Shown in pieces: positions 19,970-33,300 of a DNA stretch of 64,000 nucleotides. The notes below the pieces were generated by a model. That model did not search any database, was not told the DNA's origin, and was given only the letters and a program-made list of their open reading frames with translations. Made by a program: the position numbers and the translations under genes. Position 1 is the stretch's first letter; each line of letters starts with the position of its first letter. Source of the stretch: Alphaproteobacteria bacterium US3C007 (GTDB taxonomy: Bacteria; Pseudomonadota; Alphaproteobacteria; Rhodobacterales; Rhodobacteraceae); contig CP139918.1 of assembly GCA_034423775.1 (NCBI GenBank), positions 372,001 to 436,000 on the forward strand. The letters are read 5' to 3'.

Positions 19970-20688
19970 GCGTCACCTCCTTCGGTGGCAGGCGCTTCAG
20001 CAACAGGCTGCTCAGCACTGCGCAAAGCTGCCGGAAACGGCACATCGCTTGGCAAAGGCTTCTTAACGGCGTCCTTAACGGTGACCCAACCCCCTTTAGA
20101 ACCAGGTACGGCGCCTTTGATCATGATCAGTCCACGATCCGCGTCGGTTTTAACCACCTGCAAATTTTGAGTGGTCACTTTCGCGGCCCCCATATGACCG
20201 GCCATTTTCTTACCTTTGAACACTTTACCTGGGCCCTGACACTGCCCCGTAGAACCGTGCGAGCGGTGGCTGATTGACACACCATGCGAAGCACGCAAGC
20301 CGCCAAAATTATGCCGCTTCATCGCGCCGGCAAAGCCTTTACCGATAGATGTGCCAGACACATCTACATATTGACCCGCCGCGTAGTGATCCGCGGTGAT
20401 TTCCGCGCCCACTTCGATTAAATTCTCAGGTGCAACGCGAAACTCTGCCACTTTGCGCTTGGGTTCAACCTTTGCCACAGCAAAATGACCGCGCATCGCT
20501 TGCGATACGTTTTTGGCCTTGATCGATCCGGCGCCCAACTGAACAGCTGTATAGCCGTTTGACTCAGAAGTGCGTTGCGCAACAACCTGTAGGTTATCCA
20601 TTTGCAAAACGGTCACAGGGATCTGCTTGCCGTCTTCCATGAAAAGACGAGTCATACCCATCTTTTTTGCTATAATTCCAGAGCGCAT
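19966..20688 (-). CDS. rplC: 50S ribosomal protein L3
   Basis: 240 residues from the ATG at 20688 ([16 protein letters not shown]), with ribosome site AAGGAGGG. The 16-residue upstream extension is rejected. The loop reaching the peptidyl transferase centre ([19 protein letters not shown] and [30 protein letters not shown]) is intact, including the Gln methylated in E. coli (GQCQGP). The C-terminal tail is Ala/Glu-rich. Confidence 0.97.
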   Translation of the reverse strand: MRSGIIAKKMGMTRLFMEDGKQIPVTVLQMDNLQVVAQRTSESNGYTAVQLGAGSIKAKNVSQAMRGHFAVAKVEPKRKVAEFRVAPENLIEVGAEITADHYAAGQYVDVSGTSIGKGFAGAMKRHNFGGLRASHGVSISHRSHGSTGQCQGPGKVFKGKKMAGHMGAAKVTTQNLQVVKTDADRGLIMIKGAVPGSKGGWVTVKDAVKKPLPSDVPFPAALRSAEQPVAEAPATEGGDA

Positions 20689-20701
20689 CCGTTTGCCCTC
20701 C

Positions 20702-21010
20702 TTAAACCGAAATCTGCACGTCAACACCGGCAGCAAGATCGAGCTTCATCAAAGCATCGACGGTCTGAGGTGTTGGGTCAACAATATCCAAAAGCCGTTT
20801 ATGAGTACGGATTTCGAACTGATCGCGTGATTTCTTATTCACGTGAGGACCACGCAGAACGGTAAATTTTTCGATTTTATTCGGCAGCGGAATAGGACCA
20901 CGAACAGAAGCGCCTGTGCGCTTGGCCGTGTTCACGATTTCCTGCGTGCTTGCATCCAGAACACGAAAGTCAAATGCTTTCAATCGGATGCGAATATTTT
21001 GGCTTTGCAT
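20702..21010 (-). CDS. rpsJ: 30S ribosomal protein S10 (NusE)
   Basis: 102 residues: [19 protein letters not shown] start and [39 protein letters not shown]. It acts in the 30S head and, as NusE, links RNA polymerase via NusG (37215-37748). It is the first gene of the S10 operon; the 150-bp spacer after tuf1 holds a hairpin. Confidence 0.98.
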   Translation of the reverse strand: MQSQNIRIRLKAFDFRVLDASTQEIVNTAKRTGASVRGPIPLPNKIEKFTVLRGPHVNKKSRDQFEIRTHKRLLDIVDPTPQTVDALMKLDLAAGVDVQISV

Positions 21011-21114
21011 AGTCTTAGCCTTTTTTCTCGGCGTTAGAGTTGAGAGGAAGAGGCCAGGTCATTCTAACCCCTTCATCGAACACATACGGCACCGCGTAAG
21101 TGCCAATTTTAATT

Positions 21115-21142
21115 CAGGCCCGACGCTATTCCGACGGGCCTG
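21115..21142 (-). promoter_or_regulatory. Stem-loop between tuf1 and rpsJ
   Basis: Minus strand: CAGGCCCG, 12-nt loop, CGGGCCTG, then an A/T-rich stretch without a real U-tract, 20 nt after the tuf1 stop. It probably separates the str and S10 transcripts by partial termination or processing. Confidence 0.5.
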
Positions 21143-21156
21143 TTACCAGCTCGAGC

Positions 21157-22340
21157 AACTCTTACTCGATAATTTTTGACACGACGCCTGAGCCGACGGT
21201 GCGGCCACCTTCGCGGATCGCAAAGCGCAGCTTATCTTCCATCGCGATTGGCGCAATCAGCTCCACTTCGAACTTCAAGTTATCGCCGGGCATCACCATC
21301 TCTGTTCCCTCTGGCAGGTTCACCGTCCCGGTCACATCCGTCGTACGGAAATAAAACTGTGGGCGATAATTGGCAAAGAACGGCGTATGACGGCCACCCT
21401 CTTCCTTGGTCAGAATATAGGCTTCAGCCTCAAACTTTGTATGCGGCTTCACAGAGCTTGGCTTACACAGAACCTGTCCACGCTCAACGCCTTCACGATC
21501 AACACCGCGCAGCAATGCACCAATATTGTCGCCAGCTTCACCGCGATCCAGCAATTTACGGAACATTTCAACACCCGTACAGGTGGTTTTGCCCGTGTCA
21601 CGAATGCCAACGATCTCAATCTCATCGCCCACATTGATCACACCGCGCTCAACCCGCCCGGTCACAACCGTACCACGGCCCGAGATTGAAAACACATCTT
21701 CGATCGGCATCAAGAACGGCTGATCAATCGCGCGATCCGGCTGCGGGATATAGCTGTCAACAGCCGCCATCAGCTCAGAAATCTTCTCTTCACCGATATT
21801 CGCATCGCGACCCTCAAGCGCCGCCAAAGCAGAGCCGGCAACAATCGGAATATCATCACCTGGGTAATCATACGTGCTGAGAAGCTCGCGCACTTCCATT
21901 TCAACCAGCTCAAGAAGCTCTTCGTCATCCACCTGGTCAACTTTGTTCAGGAAAACAACCATCGAAGGGATACCAACCTGGCGGCCAAGCAAAATATGCT
22001 CGCGCGTTTGCGGCATAGGGCCATCGGCCGCGTTCACAACCAAAATCGCGCCATCCATCTGCGCCGCACCCGTGATCATGTTTTTCACATAATCAGCATG
22101 GCCGGGGCAATCCACATGCGCGTAATGCCGGTTTTCAGTTTCATATTCAACATGCGCCGTCGAAATCGTGATCCCGCGGGCTTTTTCTTCCGGCGCAGCG
22201 TCAATCTGATCATAATCCTGAAATTCGCCAAATTGCTTCGTAATCGCAGCCGTCAATGTCGTCTTACCATGGTCAACGTGACCAATCGTGCCGATGTTGC
22301 AATGCGGCTTACTACGCTCAAACTTTTCCTTTGCCATGGT
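21157..22340. repeat. tuf repeat, copy 1 (direct duplicate of 48385-49568)
   Basis: About 1,184 bp appear identical to 48385-49568 in the same orientation. I found no difference on reading, and antisense frames also translate identically. Identity stops abruptly 4-5 nt beyond the stop codon and 3 nt beyond the ATG, so only the coding sequence is kept the same. Confidence 0.9.
21162..22337 (-). CDS. tuf: Elongation factor Tu, copy 1
   Basis: 391 residues. The GTPase motifs are [10 protein letters not shown] (residues 19-28), [12 protein letters not shown], and NKVDQVDD for guanine specificity, followed by the two beta-barrel domains ([26 protein letters not shown]). EF-Tu brings aminoacyl-tRNA to the ribosomal A site. 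It follows fusA in the str operon with GGAGG as ribosome site. The coding sequence is the same as tuf2 at 48390-49565. Confidence 0.98.
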   Translation of the reverse strand: MAKEKFERSKPHCNIGTIGHVDHGKTTLTAAITKQFGEFQDYDQIDAAPEEKARGITISTAHVEYETENRHYAHVDCPGHADYVKNMITGAAQMDGAILVVNAADGPMPQTREHILLGRQVGIPSMVVFLNKVDQVDDEELLELVEMEVRELLSTYDYPGDDIPIVAGSALAALEGRDANIGEEKISELMAAVDSYIPQPDRAIDQPFLMPIEDVFSISGRGTVVTGRVERGVINVGDEIEIVGIRDTGKTTCTGVEMFRKLLDRGEAGDNIGALLRGVDREGVERGQVLCKPSSVKPHTKFEAEAYILTKEEGGRHTPFFANYRPQFYFRTTDVTGTVNLPEGTEMVMPGDNLKFEVELIAPIAMEDKLRFAIREGGRTVGSGVVSKIIE

Positions 22341-22395
22341 GGCCTCCTTTTTCGTTAGTTTACAAGACCGCTCTCGGCCCTAAAGTTTTGCTTAA

Positions 22396-22416
22396 GCATG
22401 GGCCCCAAGCCCATGC
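22396..22416 (-). promoter_or_regulatory. Perfect stem-loop between fusA and tuf1
   Basis: Minus strand: GCATGGGC, 5-nt loop, GCCCATGC, a perfect 8-bp stem 6 nt past the fusA stop and without a U-tract. It could be a processing or stabilising element that lets tuf1 accumulate above fusA; function is inferred. Confidence 0.5.
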
Positions 22417-22422
22417 CCGTTT

Positions 22423-24540
22423 TTAGGCAAATTTCGACTGAATTTCTTCAGAGATATTCTGCGGAACCGGGTCATAATGATCAAACGACATAGTAAATTG
22501 CGCACGTCCAGAGGACATCGACCGCAAGTTATTAATGTAACCGAACATATTCGCCAAAGGTACAAAAGCCTCAATCGCGATCGCGTTGCCGCGTGGCTCC
22601 TGACCTTGCACCTGACCCCGACGGGAGGTCAGATCGCCAATGATGTTGCCTGTATAATCCTCAGGCGTTACAACTTCGACCTTCATGATCGGCTCAAGAA
22701 GCTTTGCGCCGGCTTTTCTCATCCCTTCGCGCATACACATCCGCGCAGCGATTTCAAAAGCCAAAACCGAGCTATCCACGTCATGGAACTTGCCGTCGAG
22801 CAGAGACACTTTAAAATCGATCACAGGAAAGCCTGCCAAGGGGCCGCTATCCATAACTGATTTTATGCCTTTTTCGACGCCGGGGATATATTCTTTCGGA
22901 ACAGCGCCACCAACGATCTTGCTTTCAAATGAGTATCCTTCGCCAGGCTCGGTTGGCGTAATAACCATTTTCACTTCACCAAACTGCCCAGACCCACCAG
23001 ACTGTTTTTTGTGTGTGTATGTATGCTCAACCTCATGACCAATCGTCTCACGATACGCCACTTGTGGAGCACCGATATTGGCTTCCACCTTGAACTCACG
23101 CTTTAAGCGATCCACCAAAATATCCAAATGCAGTTCGCCCATGCCCTTCATGATGGTCTGACCGCTCTCAAGATCAGTTTCCACACGGAATGAGGGATCT
23201 TCGGCCGCCAAGCGCGCAAGACCCTGAGACATTTTCTCTTGGTCGTTCTTGGTCTTCGGCTCAACTGCGATTTCGATCACTGGATCAGGGAAGGTCATTG
23301 TTTCCAAGATTACAGGCTCTTTCACATCGCACAACGTGTCGCCCGTAGTCGTGTCCTTCAAACCGGCAAGCGCGATGATATCCCCCGCAAATGCTTCTTC
23401 GATCTCTTCGCGATTATTCGAGTGCATCATCATCATGCGGCCAACGCGCTCTTTTTTACCCTTGGTCGAGTTAAAGATACCGTCACCCTTATTCATCATG
23501 CCCGAATAGATGCGCGTAAATGTAAGCGTGCCAACGAAGGGATCATTCATGATTTTAAACGCAAGCGCTGAAAACGGCATATCGTCGTCCGCACGGCGCG
23601 CGACATCGCGGGTTTCTGTTTCGTCACCCGGACGGAAACCCATATAATCAACCACATCCAGCGGGCTCGGCAGGTAATCGATCACGGCGTTCAAAAGCGG
23701 TTGCACACCTTTGTTCTTGAAGGCCGAACCACATAAAATAGGAATGAATTTAATTTCGAGCGTGCCCTTGCGGATCAGCGCGCGAAGCGTGGCCTCATCG
23801 GGCTCTTCCCCCTCTAGATAGGCCATCATCGCATCATCATCCATCTCAACCGCAGTTTCGATGAGCTTGGCGCGCCATTCATTGGCAGTGTCCTGAAGGC
23901 TCTCACGGATCGGGCGCAATTCCCATGTCGCACCTAAATCTTCACCAGCCCAGACCCATTCCTGCATCGTTATCAGATCAACCAAGCCCTCAAGCTCGTT
24001 CTCTGCGCCGATAGGGATTTGGATCGGCGCGGGCACGGCGCCGGTGCGATCCTGAATCATGTGCACGCAGTTGAAAAAATCTGCGCCGATTTTATCCATC
24101 TTATTCACATAAACGATCCGCGGCACTTTATAACGATCAGCCTGACGCCACACGGTTTCGGTTTGCGGCTCAACACCCGCATTCGCATCCAAAACGGCGA
24201 TAGCACCGTCTAAAACCGCCAAAGACCGTTCAACCTCGATTGTAAAATCAACGTGGCCCGGGGTATCGATGATGTTCATACGGTGCTTGGGCGATTGCGC
24301 CGTCTCACCATCTTCGGTGCGCTCCCAAAATGTGGTGGTCGCAGCCGAGGTGATTGTGATACCACGCTCTTGCTCTTGCTCCATCCAATCCATCGTTGCG
24401 GCGCCATCATGCACCTCACCAATGTTATGCGACTTCCCCGTGTAATACAAAATCCGCTCTGAGCAAGTTGTCTTGCCCGCATCAATGTGAGCCATAATGC
24501 CAAAATTACGGTATTCGTTTAGATTATATTCGCGCGCCAT
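22423..24540 (-). CDS. fusA: Elongation factor G
   Basis: 705 residues. G-domain motifs are [15 protein letters not shown] (about residues 17-31), [15 protein letters not shown], and [10 protein letters not shown]. Domain IV carries the long loop around [22 protein letters not shown], and the C-terminal domain V includes [19 protein letters not shown] translocates tRNA-mRNA and recycles ribosomes with RRF. It lies between rpsG and tuf1 in the classical str order. Confidence 0.98.
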   Translation of the reverse strand: MAREYNLNEYRNFGIMAHIDAGKTTCSERILYYTGKSHNIGEVHDGAATMDWMEQEQERGITITSAATTTFWERTEDGETAQSPKHRMNIIDTPGHVDFTIEVERSLAVLDGAIAVLDANAGVEPQTETVWRQADRYKVPRIVYVNKMDKIGADFFNCVHMIQDRTGAVPAPIQIPIGAENELEGLVDLITMQEWVWAGEDLGATWELRPIRESLQDTANEWRAKLIETAVEMDDDAMMAYLEGEEPDEATLRALIRKGTLEIKFIPILCGSAFKNKGVQPLLNAVIDYLPSPLDVVDYMGFRPGDETETRDVARRADDDMPFSALAFKIMNDPFVGTLTFTRIYSGMMNKGDGIFNSTKGKKERVGRMMMMHSNNREEIEEAFAGDIIALAGLKDTTTGDTLCDVKEPVILETMTFPDPVIEIAVEPKTKNDQEKMSQGLARLAAEDPSFRVETDLESGQTIMKGMGELHLDILVDRLKREFKVEANIGAPQVAYRETIGHEVEHTYTHKKQSGGSGQFGEVKMVITPTEPGEGYSFESKIVGGAVPKEYIPGVEKGIKSVMDSGPLAGFPVIDFKVSLLDGKFHDVDSSVLAFEIAARMCMREGMRKAGAKLLEPIMKVEVVTPEDYTGNIIGDLTSRRGQVQGQEPRGNAIAIEAFVPLANMFGYINNLRSMSSGRAQFTMSFDHYDPVPQNISEEIQSKFA

Positions 24541-24560
24541 TTCAGTGCAGCCTCTTTAAA

Positions 24561-25031
24561 TTACCAACGGTAGTGGCTGAATGCTTTGTTCGCATCGGCC
24601 ATTTTATGCGTGTCTTCGCGCTTTTTCACGGCGGAGCCGCGCGAATTTACAGCGTCTAAAAGCTCACCCGCAAGGCGTTCTTCCATCGTATTTTCGTTGC
24701 GGCTACGAGACGCTTTGATCAACCAACGAATGGCCAACGCTTCGCGGCGCTCGGGGCGCACCTCAACGGGTACCTGATAGGTGGCACCACCAACGCGGCG
24801 CGAACGCACCTCAACGGCTGGCTTGATATTATCCAAAGCTTCGTGAAACACCTCAACGGGCGCGCGCTTGATTTTATCTTCAACCCGGTCCAAAGCGTTA
24901 TACACAATGGTCTCAGCGATCGATTTCTTACCATCAATCATGAGGTTGTTCATGAATTTCGAAATAACCCGATCGCCAAATTTGGCATCGGGTAAAATTT
25001 CACGTTTTTCGGCGGCGTGGCGACGAGACAT
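24561..25031 (-). CDS. rpsG: 30S ribosomal protein S7
   Basis: 156 residues ([20 protein letters not shown] start; [26 protein letters not shown] core). S7 nucleates assembly of the 30S head and in E. coli represses the str operon. Its start is 12 nt after rpsL. Confidence 0.98.
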   Translation of the reverse strand: MSRRHAAEKREILPDAKFGDRVISKFMNNLMIDGKKSIAETIVYNALDRVEDKIKRAPVEVFHEALDNIKPAVEVRSRRVGGATYQVPVEVRPERREALAIRWLIKASRSRNENTMEERLAGELLDAVNSRGSAVKKREDTHKMADANKAFSHYRW

Positions 25032-25043
25032 CTGTTAATCCTT

Positions 25044-25415
25044 TTATTTCGGACGCTTGGCGCCATATTTAGAGCGGCGCTGTTTACGATCTTTAACCCC
25101 TTGCGTGTCCAGAACACCGCGCAAGATATGGTAGCGAACACCAGGAAGGTCTTTTACGCGACCCCCGCGGATCAAAACCACTGAGTGTTCTTGAAGGTTA
25201 TGCTTTTCACCCGGGATGTAGCTGATCACCTCAAACCCATTTGTTAAGCGCACTTTTGCAACTTTCCGCATGGCTGAGTTCGGCTTTTTCGGCGTGGTGG
25301 TGTAAACGCGCGTGCACACACCGCGTTTTTGTGGACACTCCTGCAAATGCATGGATTTGGAGCGTTTTACTTTGGGCTGCCGCGGCTTGCGGATCAGCTG
25401 TTGTATCGTTGGCAT
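25044..25415 (-). CDS. rpsL: 30S ribosomal protein S12
   Basis: 123 residues. The decoding-centre loops read [19 protein letters not shown], with Lys43-equivalent in [10 protein letters not shown], and [15 protein letters not shown], with Lys88-equivalent in GRVKDLPG. Both are the streptomycin-sensitive sequence. S12 controls decoding accuracy. It is the first gene of the str operon, with a strong promoter 230 nt upstream and a structured leader. Confidence 0.98.
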   Translation of the reverse strand: MPTIQQLIRKPRQPKVKRSKSMHLQECPQKRGVCTRVYTTTPKKPNSAMRKVAKVRLTNGFEVISYIPGEKHNLQEHSVVLIRGGRVKDLPGVRYHILRGVLDTQGVKDRKQRRSKYGAKRPK

Positions 25416-25641
25416 TCCGGTTATTCCCCGTTCGCTCGTCGTTTATGGGCGCATGAGCGCAGCCCATGCAGTTCATTCTTCTGTGCCAAACGCGTCCGCA
25501 TAACACAAACACCACACCGGTCCCCTCGTTCTTGGGAACGACGCGGTGGGTTTTCCAGAGGATCGAGGCACTGCCCGGATCTTGACCACTTCAATTCTGA
25601 AGCCAAAGCCAGAGAAACATCCCATGACTCGACGTGTCGTG

Positions 25642-25670
25642 CGTATAGGGGGAGTCGGAACGCTTGTCAA
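25642..25670 (-). promoter_or_regulatory. Strong sigma-70 promoter of the str operon
   Basis: Minus strand: consensus TTGACA, 17-bp spacer, TATACG. Transcription should start near 25635, giving a leader of about 220 nt to rpsL. The leader holds an inverted repeat (CGTTC-ccaa-GAACG inside a longer imperfect CCACCG/CGGTGTGG stem, near 25510-25553), a possible regulatory structure. Confidence 0.75.
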
Positions 25671-26063
25671 CAGCCTGAAAAGCTGCGGCTTTACCCCTGC
25701 AGATCGAACCGAAGAAAGTCGTGGTCGCGCCGTCTGACCGCTTTGCGATATCCGGCAACAACCCTCTTATATTATGGGTTTTATTTCAAAGCCCATGCAT
25801 CAAATCCCGAAATTCAACCTGCGTTTGGGTCATGCGTTTTAACTGGATAAAAAATCAACATACAAAATATTACCAATGGTGTGCGCATCTTCACAAGCAT
25901 CCGCGATTTACAGCCCGCGTGGCAGGCTTGATCCGGCCTTTTCCAACCAGTCCTTAGCGGTTTTTCAACCTGTCTGAAACAGCGCTCTTCTGCAAGTTTG
26001 AGATATCTTAACAGCGCGCTAAGGGCGCAGATATGCGCAGCGCTTGATCCGATCAACGCTTAT
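25671..26063. other. Gene-free spacer between the rpoC terminator and the str promoter
   Basis: About 390 bp. Open frames on both strands (for example minus 25814-26056) lack ribosome sites, recognisable motifs and codon bias like their neighbours. I see no gene or RNA that I can name. Confidence 0.45.
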
Positions 26064-26095
26064 AAAAAAAGCCCGACTTAAGGCCGGGCTTTTTC
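26064..26095 (-). terminator. Rho-independent terminator after rpoC
   Basis: Minus strand: AAGCCCGGCC-ttaa-GTCGGGCTTTTTTT, a GC-rich stem with flanking A and T runs, 25 nt past the rpoC stop. It ends the rplKAJL-rpoBC unit and could work in both directions. Confidence 0.9.
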
Positions 26096-26119
26096 TAAAT
26101 TTTTAACGGCAAAGGGTGT

Positions 26120-29100
26120 TTAGCTTTCGCTTGCCGTAGCCTCTTTAAACACATCATCTTCGCTGGGTGCGGCTAAGGCGGCCGCAGCCTGAGCTTCCTC
26201 GCGGCGCGCTTCAAGCACCACATTGTCACGCTCTGTGGCGATACGGCGAACTTGTTGCGTCGCGCCCCCTGTGCCCGCTGGAATAAGCCGCCCAACGATC
26301 ACGTTTTCTTTCAGACCAACCAATTTATCCCGCTTGCCTTGCACCGATGCCTCGGTCAGAACCCGTGTGGTTTCCTGGAATGAGGCGGCAGAGATAAACG
26401 AGCGCGTTTGCAAGGATGCTTTTGTGATGCCTAGCAAAATAGGTTCACCCTGCGCCGGACGTCCGCCTTTTGACAGGGCTTTTTCATTTGCTGCGTCAAA
26501 CTCCGCCTTATCGACATGTTCGCCTTTCAGCAAAGTGGTGTCACCGCTTTCGGCGATTTCCCATTTCTGCAGCATCTGGCGTACGATCACTTCGATATGC
26601 TTGTCGTTGATTTTAACACCTTGCAAACGATACACATCCTGCACCTCATCGATCATGTAATTTGCCAGCGCTTCAATGCCCATAATGGCCAGAATATCAT
26701 GTGGGGCTGGGTTGCCATCCATGATGTAATCGCCCTTTTGCACAAAATCACCCTCGGCAACCGGAATATGCTTTCCTTTGGGAACCATATATTCCACCAG
26801 CTCCAGCGATTCATCGGCCGGCTCAATGCTGATCCGTCGCTTGTTTTTATAATCGCGCCCAAAGCGCACATATCCATCGACTTCCGCGATAATCGCGTGA
26901 TCTTTTGGACGGCGTGCCTCAAACAATTCAGCAACCCTCGGCAAACCACCTGTAATGTCTTTTGTTTTCGCCCCTTCACGCGGAATACGGGCGACCACAT
27001 CCCCCGCTTTCACCTCTTGACCATCTTCGACCGACAAGATTGCATCAACCGACATTGGATAGGTAATTGGATTGCCCGCCTCATTGCGCACAGGCTCACC
27101 ATCTTCACCAGCAAGGATAATTTCAGGCTTCAATTCGCTGCCCTTTGCGGCGGCGCGCCAGTCAATAACGATTTTCTGCGTCATCCCGGTTGCATCATCG
27201 GTTTCTTCACGCACGGCAACGCCATTGGCCAGGTCCACATGTTTGGCGACACCGGCTTTTTCGGCGATGATCGGCAAAGTATAGGGATCCCACTCAAATA
27301 ATTTATCGCCGCGTTCAACCTTGGCCCCTTCGGCCACGAATAACTTCGTGCCATAGCCCAATTTATGGCTGGCCAATTCATCCCCATTTTCATCTAGGAT
27401 GCGCAGCTTCATATTGCGCCCCATCACCAACATGTCACCCTGCGCGTTTTTCAACGTTTGTGGGTTCTCAAACTCAATCACACCACTTTGGCTGGCTTCC
27501 AAGAAGGATTGCTGGCCCCCTTGCGCAACGCCGCCAATGTGGAATGTCCGCATTGTCAGCTGCGTACCAGGTTCACCGATTGATTGCGCCGCGATGATGC
27601 CCACCGCTTCGCCGGTATTCACGATAGTACCGCGCGCAAGATCTCGTCCGTAGCACAATGCACAAACGCCCTCTTCAGCTTCGCAGGTCAAAGGAGAGCG
27701 GATGCGCGCCGTTTGCAGACCCGCCTCATCGATCTTATCGGCCATAATCTCATCGATCAGCTCGCCTTTGGCGACCAACATGTCTTCCGTTCCGGGGCGT
27801 AAAATATCCTCAGCAGCAACCCGGCCCAACACGCGCTCGGCCAACGATGAGACAACTTCCCCATCATTGACGGCCGTTTCGGCCGTGATGGATTGTTCGG
27901 TACCACAATCATTCATGCGCACAATGCAATCTTGTGCAACATCAACCAAACGCCGGGTTAGATATCCAGAGTTCGCTGTTTTCAACGCTGTATCCGACAA
28001 GCCCTTACGCGCACCGTGGGTAGAGTTGAAATATTCAAGCACCGTCAAACCTTCTTTAAAGTTTGAAATGATCGGCGTTTCAATAATATCGCCGTTCGGC
28101 TTGGCCATCAGACCACGCATACCGCCCAGTTGCTTCATCTGGGTAACCGATCCACGCGCGCCCGAATGGGCCATCATATAAACGCTGTTCGGCTCGCTTT
28201 CAGATCCGTCATCATCCAAGCGCGGCGCCGAAATCGTATTCATCATTGCGTCGGTGACTTTATCGTTACATTTTGACCAGGAATCGACAACTTTGTTATA
28301 TTTCTCGCCCTGTGTGATCAGACCATCCATATATTGCTGTTCGAAATCTTTAACCTGCTGACGGGTCGTATCAACGATCCCCCATTTATCATCTGGGATA
28401 ACCATATCATCCTTGCCGAATGAGATACCGGCTTTGAACGCTTCTCTGAAGCCCATCGTCATAATTTGATCGCAAAAAATTACCGATTCTTTCTGACCGC
28501 AATAGCGGTAGACAGTGTCGATCACCTTTTGGACATCTTTCTTTCTGAGCAACGCGTTCACCAATTCAAACGGCGCTTTGTTATTCACCGGCAAAAGAGC
28601 GCCCAGGCGCACGCGCCCCGGAGTGGTTTCAAACCGTTGCATCACTTCGCTGCCATGCTCATCTATTTGCGGAATACGCGCAGTGATTTTGGCATGTAAA
28701 TGCACAGTGCCACTATCGAGAGCGTATTGCACTTCCTCAATCGAGCTGAACATCATCCCTTCACCCTTCATGCCTTCTCGCATGATTGTGGTGTAATACA
28801 GACCCAAAATCATATCCTGCGAGGGCACGATAATCGGGGCGCCATTTGCTGGTGACAGCACGTTATTTGTGGACATCATCAACACGCGGGCTTCTAGCTG
28901 GGCTTCCAAGCTGAGCGGCACGTGTACGGCCATTTGGTCACCGTCAAAATCAGCGTTGAACGCAGAACAGACCAGCGGATGCAATTGGATGGCTTTGCCT
29001 TCTATCAAAACCGGCTCAAAAGCTTGAATGCCCAACCGGTGCAAAGTAGGCGCACGGTTCAACATTACCGGGTGCTCGCGGATCACTTCATCCAGAATAT

Positions 29101-30337
29101 CCCATACTTCAGGACGCTCTTTTTCAACCAGTTTTTTGGCTTGCTTCACCGTGCTTGACAGCCCTTTGGCCTCAAGGCGCGAATAGATAAACGGCTTGAA
29201 CAATTCGAGCGCCATTTTCTTAGGCAAGCCACATTGATGCAGCTTCAGCTCTGGGCCCGTCACGATCACCGAACGGCCAGAAAAATCGACCCGCTTTCCA
29301 AGCAAGTTTTGACGGAAACGGCCCTGTTTGCCTTTCAGCATGTCCGACAGCGATTTCAGCGGCCGCTTATTGGCACCGGTGATCACGCGGCCGCGGCGGC
29401 CATTGTCGAACAACGCATCCACAGATTCCTGCAGCATCCGCTTTTCGTTGCGCACGATAATATCGGGCGCGCGCAATTCGATCAGTCGCTTCAAACGGTT
29501 GTTGCGGTTAATCACACGGCGATAAAGATCGTTCAAATCCGACGTTGCAAACCGGCCGCCATCCAATGGCACCAAGGGGCGCAACTCCGGCGGAATCACC
29601 GGCACAACAGTGAGGATCATCCATTCCGGGCGGTTGCCCGATTCCAAAAAGCTTTCAACCACTTTCAGGCGCTTGATGATTTTTTTCGGCTTCAACTCAC
29701 CCGTGGCTTCTTTGAGATCCGCGCGCAATTGCTCGGCTTCAGATTCCAAATCGATCGCCGCCAGCATTTCGCGGATCGCTTCTGCACCGATATTGGCGGT
29801 AAATGCATCCATACCGAACGTGTCTTGCGCGTCCATATATTCTTCTTCGGTCATCATCTGACCATAGGTCAAATCGGTCAGACCAGGCTCGATCACCACA
29901 TAATTTTCAAAATACAGCACGCGTTCCAAATCACGAAGCGTCATATCCAGCATCAAGCCAATCCGCGATGGCAGCGACTTTAAGAACCAAATATGTGCAA
30001 CGGGTGAGGCCAGTTCGATATGCCCCATACGTTCCCGGCGGACCTTCTGCAGCGTCACTTCAACGCCACATTTTTCGCAGACAACGCCACGATACTTCAT
30101 CCGTTTATATTTGCCGCACAGACATTCGTAATCTTTGGTTGGGCCAAAAATTCGCGCGCAGAACAAACCATCACGCTCGGGCTTAAAGGTCCGGTAATTG
30201 ATCGTTTCGGGCTTTTTGATTTCACCGAAAGACCATGAAAGGATCCGCTCTGGGCTGGCCAAAGAGACTTTGATCTCATCGAAAACTTTAGGTGACGTTA
30301 ACGGGTTAAACGGGTTGTTTGTCAGTTCCTGGTTCAT
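26120..30337 (-). CDS. rpoC: DNA-directed RNA polymerase subunit beta'
   Basis: 1405 residues from the ATG at 30337 ([13 protein letters not shown]; ribosome site AGAGG). Zinc site 1 is Cys 72, 74, 87 and 90. The catalytic Mg-binding motif NADFDGD lies near residue 460. The second zinc site ([13 protein letters not shown]) and trigger-loop region ([16 protein letters not shown]) follow. A 20-residue upstream extension lacks homology and is rejected. It follows rpoB by 49 nt and ends at a strong terminator. Confidence 0.98.
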   Translation of the reverse strand: MNQELTNNPFNPLTSPKVFDEIKVSLASPERILSWSFGEIKKPETINYRTFKPERDGLFCARIFGPTKDYECLCGKYKRMKYRGVVCEKCGVEVTLQKVRRERMGHIELASPVAHIWFLKSLPSRIGLMLDMTLRDLERVLYFENYVVIEPGLTDLTYGQMMTEEEYMDAQDTFGMDAFTANIGAEAIREMLAAIDLESEAEQLRADLKEATGELKPKKIIKRLKVVESFLESGNRPEWMILTVVPVIPPELRPLVPLDGGRFATSDLNDLYRRVINRNNRLKRLIELRAPDIIVRNEKRMLQESVDALFDNGRRGRVITGANKRPLKSLSDMLKGKQGRFRQNLLGKRVDFSGRSVIVTGPELKLHQCGLPKKMALELFKPFIYSRLEAKGLSSTVKQAKKLVEKERPEVWDILDEVIREHPVMLNRAPTLHRLGIQAFEPVLIEGKAIQLHPLVCSAFNADFDGDQMAVHVPLSLEAQLEARVLMMSTNNVLSPANGAPIIVPSQDMILGLYYTTIMREGMKGEGMMFSSIEEVQYALDSGTVHLHAKITARIPQIDEHGSEVMQRFETTPGRVRLGALLPVNNKAPFELVNALLRKKDVQKVIDTVYRYCGQKESVIFCDQIMTMGFREAFKAGISFGKDDMVIPDDKWGIVDTTRQQVKDFEQQYMDGLITQGEKYNKVVDSWSKCNDKVTDAMMNTISAPRLDDDGSESEPNSVYMMAHSGARGSVTQMKQLGGMRGLMAKPNGDIIETPIISNFKEGLTVLEYFNSTHGARKGLSDTALKTANSGYLTRRLVDVAQDCIVRMNDCGTEQSITAETAVNDGEVVSSLAERVLGRVAAEDILRPGTEDMLVAKGELIDEIMADKIDEAGLQTARIRSPLTCEAEEGVCALCYGRDLARGTIVNTGEAVGIIAAQSIGEPGTQLTMRTFHIGGVAQGGQQSFLEASQSGVIEFENPQTLKNAQGDMLVMGRNMKLRILDENGDELASHKLGYGTKLFVAEGAKVERGDKLFEWDPYTLPIIAEKAGVAKHVDLANGVAVREETDDATGMTQKIVIDWRAAAKGSELKPEIILAGEDGEPVRNEAGNPITYPMSVDAILSVEDGQEVKAGDVVARIPREGAKTKDITGGLPRVAELFEARRPKDHAIIAEVDGYVRFGRDYKNKRRISIEPADESLELVEYMVPKGKHIPVAEGDFVQKGDYIMDGNPAPHDILAIMGIEALANYMIDEVQDVYRLQGVKINDKHIEVIVRQMLQKWEIAESGDTTLLKGEHVDKAEFDAANEKALSKGGRPAQGEPILLGITKASLQTRSFISAASFQETTRVLTEASVQGKRDKLVGLKENVIVGRLIPAGTGGATQQVRRIATERDNVVLEARREEAQAAAALAAPSEDDVFKEATASES

Positions 30338-30386
30338 TTTAATTCCTCTAATTGGAGACAGAAAGGTGGAAGCGTGGGCAAAAGCC

Positions 30387-33300
30387 CTACGCATCATCCT
30401 CCGTGTCCAAGAGTTCCATATTCAGGCCGAGACCACGGACTTCCTTCACCAAAACATTGAAGGATTCCGGAATGCCCGCTTCGAAGTTATCTTCACCTTT
30501 AACGATGCTTTCATAGACTTTCGTCCGCCCTGCAACGTCATCAGATTTGACCGTCAACATTTCTTGCAATGTGTAAGCCGCGCCGTAAGCTTCCAAAGCC
30601 CAAACCTCCATTTCACCAAAGCGCTGGCCGCCAAATTGGGCTTTACCACCCAATGGCTGCTGCGTGACCAAGCTGTAGGGCCCAGTTGAGCGTGCGTGGA
30701 TTTTATCATCCACCAAGTGATGTAACTTCAGCAGGTATTTTATCCCAACCGTGACCGGACGGGTGAATTGCTCACCTGTGCGGCCATCAAACAGGATGGA
30801 TTGGCCCGATTGATCAAAACCAGCCCGCACCAGCGCGTCATTCACATCGCCTTCTTTGGCGCCATCAAAGACCGGTGTCGCGATCGGCACGCCATTGCAG
30901 ACATTGCCCGCCGCTTCAACCAAACTGTCTTCATCCATGCCGGCAATGCCTTCTTCGTAGACATCATCACCATATGCCAGACGCATTGCCTCACGCACCG
31001 GTGTCAAATCACCCGAACGACGATAATCATTCAAGGATTCATCGATATTCACGCCCAGACCGCGCGCCGCCCACCCCATATGGGTTTCTAAGATTTGGCC
31101 CACATTCATACGCGAAGGCACGCCCAGAGGGTTCAAACAGAAATCAACAGGCGTTCCATCTGCCAAGAAAGGCATATCTTCCATTGGCACAACCTTTGAG
31201 ATCACCCCTTTATTGCCGTGACGGCCCGCCATTTTATCGCCTGGCTGCAGCTTACGCTTCACCGCGATAAAGACTTTTACCATTTTCATAACGCCAGGGG
31301 GCAGATCATCACCGCGGCGCACTTTTTCAACTTTATCTTCAAAGCGGGCGTCTAGAATCCGCTTTTGTACTTCATATTGCTCGTGCAAGGCCTCAACGAT
31401 CTTCGCATCGCCCTCTTCGCTCAACGCCAATTGCCACCACTGGCCACGGCTTAAACTCTCAAGCAAATCTTCGTCGATCACGGCGTTGGCTTTCACGCCT
31501 TTCGGGCCTTTTAGAACCGTCTTGCCAATGATCATACTGCGCAGACGGGCATAGATGTTGCGATCCAAAATCGCCAGCTCGTCATCGCGGTCTCGCGCCA
31601 AACGCTCAACCTCTTCGCGCTCAATTTGCAAAGCGCGCTCATCTTTTTCAACGCCATGGCGGTTGAACACGCGCACTTCAACAACCGTACCAAAATCGCC
31701 TGGCTTAACGCGCAAAGATGTATCGCGCACATCCGACGCTTTCTCACCAAAGATCGCTCTGAGAAGCTTTTCTTCAGGCGTCATTGGGCTTTCGCCTTTC
31801 GGCGTGATTTTTCCAACCAGAATATCACCTGGCTCTACATCAGCACCAATATAAACGATCCCCGCCTCATCCAAATTGCGCAGCGCTTCTTCGCCAACAT
31901 TTGGAATATCACGTGTGATTTCTTCAGGGCCAAGCTTGGTGTCGCGCGCTGCCACTTCAAATTCTTCAATATGAACCGACGTAAACACATCATCGCGCGC
32001 CACGCGCTCTGAAATCAGAATTGAATCTTCGTAATTATAGCCGTTCCAAGGCATAAACGCGACCACCACGTTTTTACCTAAAGCCAATTCACCCAAATCA
32101 GTTGAGGGCCCATCAGCGATCACTTCGCCTTTAGACACCGCTTGCCCCACTTTAATGAGTGGGCGCTGGTTGATGCAAGTATTTTGGTTGCTGCGCTGGA
32201 ATTTACGCATCCGGTAAATATCAACACCCGCATCGCCAAGATCCAGGTCTTCGGTCGCCCGGATAACGATCCGCTGCGCGTCAACCTGATCCACTACACC
32301 CGCGCGTTTCGCCATAATCGCCGCACCGGAATCCCGCGCTACGATTTCTTCGATGCCCGTGCCAACCAAAGGCGCCTCGGCCCGTAGCAAAGGCACCGCC
32401 TGACGTTGCATGTTCGAGCCCATCAAAGCGCGGTTCGCATCGTCATTTTCCAAAAACGGAATTAGCGAGGCCGCAACCGATACCAACTGCTTTGGGCTCA
32501 CATCGATCAGGTCAACATTCTCGACGGGCGCAAGCGTGTAATCGCCAGATTGCCGCGTGCTCACCAGATCATTCACAAACCGTCCGTTCACGTCCAATTT
32601 CGCATTGGCTTGTGCCACCGTATGGCGCATTTCTTCTGTGGCAGAGAGGTAATGTACCTCATCCGTCACCGTCGCATCCTTCACGATCCGATAGGGCGTT
32701 TCGATAAAACCATATTTGTTCACGCGTGCAAAGGTTGCCAATGAGTTGATTAGGCCAATATTTGGCCCCTCCGGCGTTTCAATCGGACACATGCGCCCAT
32801 AATGGGTTGCGTGCACGTCGCGCACCTCAAAACCGGCCCGCTCACGCGTTAACCCGCCTGGCCCAAGCGCCGACAGGCGGCGTTTGTGGGTGACTTCTGA
32901 AAGAGGGTTGGTTTGGTCCATAAATTGCGATAATTGGCTGGACCCAAAGAATTCACGCACCGCGGCAGCAGCCGGTTTCGCGTTGATCAAATCCTGTGGC
33001 ATCACAGTATCGATTTCGACCGATGACATCCGTTCTTTAATTGCCCGCTCCATCCGCAGCAATCCGACCCGATATTGGTTTTCCATCAATTCGCCAACCG
33101 AACGCACGCGCCGGTTGCCCAAGTGATCAATATCGTCGATATCACCCTTGCCATCGCGCAGCTCAACCAACGCCTTGATGCAAGACACAATATCTTCTTT
33201 GCGCAATGTGCGCTGCGTATCTTCTGCATCAAGCGCCAAACGCATATTCATTTTCACGCGGCCAACCGCGGATAAATCATAGCGCTCGCTGTCGAAAAAC

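Noticed and set aside
21176..22358. Plus-strand frames inside both tuf copies
   Set aside because: They are antisense shadows; being duplicated with the gene does not make them real. Their identity in both copies only confirms nucleotide identity.
25329..25850. 173-codon plus-strand open frame across the rpsL start and str promoter
   Set aside because: It runs antisense through rpsL and the promoter, with no ribosome site and a composition typical of shadow frames.
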